Shown in pieces: positions 62,164 to 64,000 of a stretch of 64,000 bases of DNA. Below the pieces are notes generated by a model. It worked only from the letters and a program-made list of their open reading frames with translations, ran no database searches and was not told the DNA's origin. The stretch comes from Pseudoips prasinana (lineage: Eukaryota > Arthropoda > Insecta > Lepidoptera > Nolidae): assembly GCA_951640165.1 (NCBI GenBank), contig OX621248.1, forward strand, positions 1,178,001 through 1,242,000, in the 5' to 3' direction. Each line of letters begins with the position of its first letter. Within the stretch, counting starts at the first letter, position 1. The position numbers were made by a program, and so were the translations under genes.

Positions 62164-63491
62164 CTTCTTCTTCTTAGCGTGTCGATGCCAATCTAGATTG
62201 AGTCTTCCCAGAACTCAGCTACGAGTTTAGAGTTGTCAGTAGCGTCCATTAGTTCCTGTAACGTGCAGGTGTTAGGGCACGCAGGACATGCGATCAAGTG
62301 TCCCATGGTTTGGGGGGTAGCACCGCACCTGCATCCTAGGCTATCCCCGTCCATAAATCTCCACCTGTACAGGTTTTCCTTACTTCGACCAACCTGAGTC
62401 CGGAGCCTGTTCAGGGACTTCCAGGTTGGCCACGGAATATTGTGTCCAGGTGGAAGATTTTCAGCCGGAGGAACAAATGGGATGGGTAAGGAAGCACTTT
62501 CTCGCCATATCTTTAGCCTCTCACGACTCCGTTCGCCAATAAGTGGGTGGACACACCTTAAAAAACTTTTGCGGCTTTTCAGCCTATGAGGCACAAGGTT
62601 ACTGCCATGCATAGGGTGACGTGTGTCGTTGTCCATTGTGGCTCTTTCATTGCAGCTTGCCACCGTTCTACGAACTTCTGGTGGCGCTATTCCTGCCAGT
62701 GGATACAACATTTGCACCGGGGTCGGTTTGAGGCAACCAGTGATTATCCGGCATGTTTCATTCAAAGCTGTATCCACCAGCTTTGCATGTGCTGAGCGAC
62801 TCCATACTGGGCACGCAAATTCGCCACAGGAAAAACATAGCGCCAGCCCAGAAGTTCGCACAACGTCAGGCGAAGCACCCCACTTAGAGGATACAAGTCG
62901 CCGTAAGAGACTGTTGCGAGAGTGCACCTTCTGCTTGGTATTCTTGCAGTTTTGGCTAAATGTGAGTGATCTGTCCAGAGTAACTCCAAGATATTTTGGG
63001 AAACAGCTGTGCTCGATAGACACCCCGTCCCAAACTATGTCAAGTTTGCGACCCGCCTCTCTATTACGCAGGTGAAATAAGCAAGAATGGGTTTTGCTCG
63101 GATTGGGTTTAAGAGAGTTAGCGCGGTAGTAAGTGGCTAAGTCCTTAAGAGCGTCCGTCAAATAAACCTCAATCTTCTCAAATGTGGTGGCTTGGGTGGT
63201 GAGTGCCAAGTCATCCGCGTATAGGAAACGAGACGTGTTTGGGCTGGATGGTTGGTCGTTGGTGTATATGTTAAAGAGTAGCGGTGCTAGGACGCTCCCC
63301 TGGGGAAGGCCATTTTTTTGCGCTCTCCAACGACTTTTTTCTGTGATAAGATGAACCCGAAATCGGCGGTTGTGGAGAAGTTCCCTGTATTTATAATTAA
63401 TTGGAATAATTAAAATGTCAATAAATTGTTTCGGAGAATGGCATTGAAGCGCATGAAGCGAATTGTATCCGAAAATTATGTAGTACACCAA
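62164..63491 (-). pseudogene. 5'-truncated LINE reverse transcriptase, long open frame
   Basis: Minus-strand frame of 432 codons (62193-63491). LINE similarity starts near YKYRELLHNRRFRVHL (about 63400). RT motif B KNGLPQGSVLAPLLFNI, motif C RFLYADDLALTTQ with the Asp pair, the thumb YLGVTLDRSLTF, and the C-terminal WRFMDGDSLGCRCGATPQ with a Cys/His cluster ending GHLIACPAC. The endonuclease, fingers and motif A are missing, so it cannot work. The 3' UTR is about 30 bp and ends in AAG repeats (62164-62175). An open frame of this length in a truncated copy suggests a young insertion. Clade not assigned; the short tail and motif style recall RTE-like or related groups, unproven. Confidence 0.87.
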
Positions 63492-63504
63492 AACAAACTG
63501 TACT

Positions 63505-63690
63505 ATTTTTGTAATGATTCGGGACTAGTCCCTCCTTCTTACCCACCACTGCAACTCCTGTAAGCCAGGACCAACAGTGGCACACAATGAAATGACACTG
63601 AGCGGTGAGGCTCATGCATATCCCGGGGAATCGCTTTAACTGTCTTGGATCAAACAACGAATTTAATCAGAAAGAAAAAAGGAGGAGTTA
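63505..63690 (-). repeat. P-family repeat, minus-strand copy
   Basis: Inverse of 43395-43565 (GGGACTAGTCCCTCCTTCTT, CTCCTGTAAGCCAGGACC, CCCGGGGAATCGCTTTAAC). It lies directly upstream of the truncated RT; whether both belong to one element is unclear, since the plus copy has no RT beside it. Confidence 0.65.
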
Positions 63691-63744
63691 GAAAATGAAT
63701 TGTTCTGCACTAGTGTGTATCGCATCATTAAAACCCCTGTAAGC

Positions 63745-64000
63745 ATAACACAGCAGCTGTTTGGCTGACGGCATAGAATATTGCCACCCATTCTCATCCC
63801 GTGGGAGGCGTAGAAATCATTCCGAGGGAATATCTACCAGAGGACGGGCAGCAGCGTCTCCCTATGTATTATGACCATCATACTGCGGCCGCTAACCCTT
63901 CCGCCAAGCGTGGAGATTACAGCATATCCTTCCAGATCATGGGCACAACTCCACTGTGAAAATCTTTTGGGGGGGCCTTTGTCCAGCAATGATATCATTC
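63745..64000 (+). mobile_element. E-family repeat, cut by the window end
   Basis: Plus orientation: AGCTGTTTGGCTGACGGCATAG, ATATTGCCACCCATTCTCATC, GAGGACGGGCAGCAGCGTC, CTTCCGCCAAGCGTGGAG and then the LINE-like end GGGCCTTTGTCCAGCAATGA. It shows that the E body precedes an RTE-type 3' end. Confidence 0.75.

Overview
This window reads as repeat-dense insect nuclear DNA, most likely from a moth or butterfly (Lepidoptera). The evidence is the repeat content: TC...CTAG Helitrons of the Lep1 type, several tRNA-derived SINE families with ATT-type tails, RTE-type LINE ends carrying ATGATG tails, and the common lepidopteran repeat containing GGCCGGCAACGCAC. I found no convincing host exon, no rRNA and no functional tRNA gene, no CRISPR array and no bacterial operon. 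The window looks intergenic or intronic, and almost everything recognisable is a mobile element or its remains.

Layout. 1-7.3 kb: a near full-length LOA-like LINE on the minus strand (872-6427). It has ORF1 and an endonuclease/RT/RNase H ORF2 broken by three frameshifts, and is bounded by a 13-bp target duplication. It landed in one arm of an older inverted repeat. 7.5-13.9 kb: three copies of a terminal-inverted-repeat element. The third was entered by a Helitron, which in turn holds an intact mariner and a truncated LINE. 14-34 kb: a mosaic of SINE families (called A, B, C, K and M here), RTE LINE 3' ends, Helitrons, foldback elements and 3'-UTR-like repeats. 34-51 kb: three copies of a roughly 285-bp element with helentron-like structure, an exact 283-bp tandem duplication, and a second mariner (45164-46451) that reads identical to the first. 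51-64 kb: more SINEs, Helitrons, small TA-flanked MITEs nested in SINEs, perfect short hairpins, a long AT microsatellite, and a second sizeable LINE RT open frame (62193-63491, minus).

How the parts relate. Autonomous-type genes are the two mariner transposases (both intact) and decayed LINE polymerases of at least six types. The rest are probably non-autonomous passengers: SINEs on LINE machinery, small TIR elements on transposases and short Helitrons on a Rep/helicase not present here. Nested insertions give a relative timeline: TIR element, then Helitron, then mariner and LINE; SINE C, then the helentron-like element; SINE K, then MITE L; SINE B, then foldback element U; repeat N, then SINE A.

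Limits. All family names come from motif recognition in the raw sequence. Letter-named families are labels used only here, boundaries of old repeats are approximate, and no database search was possible.
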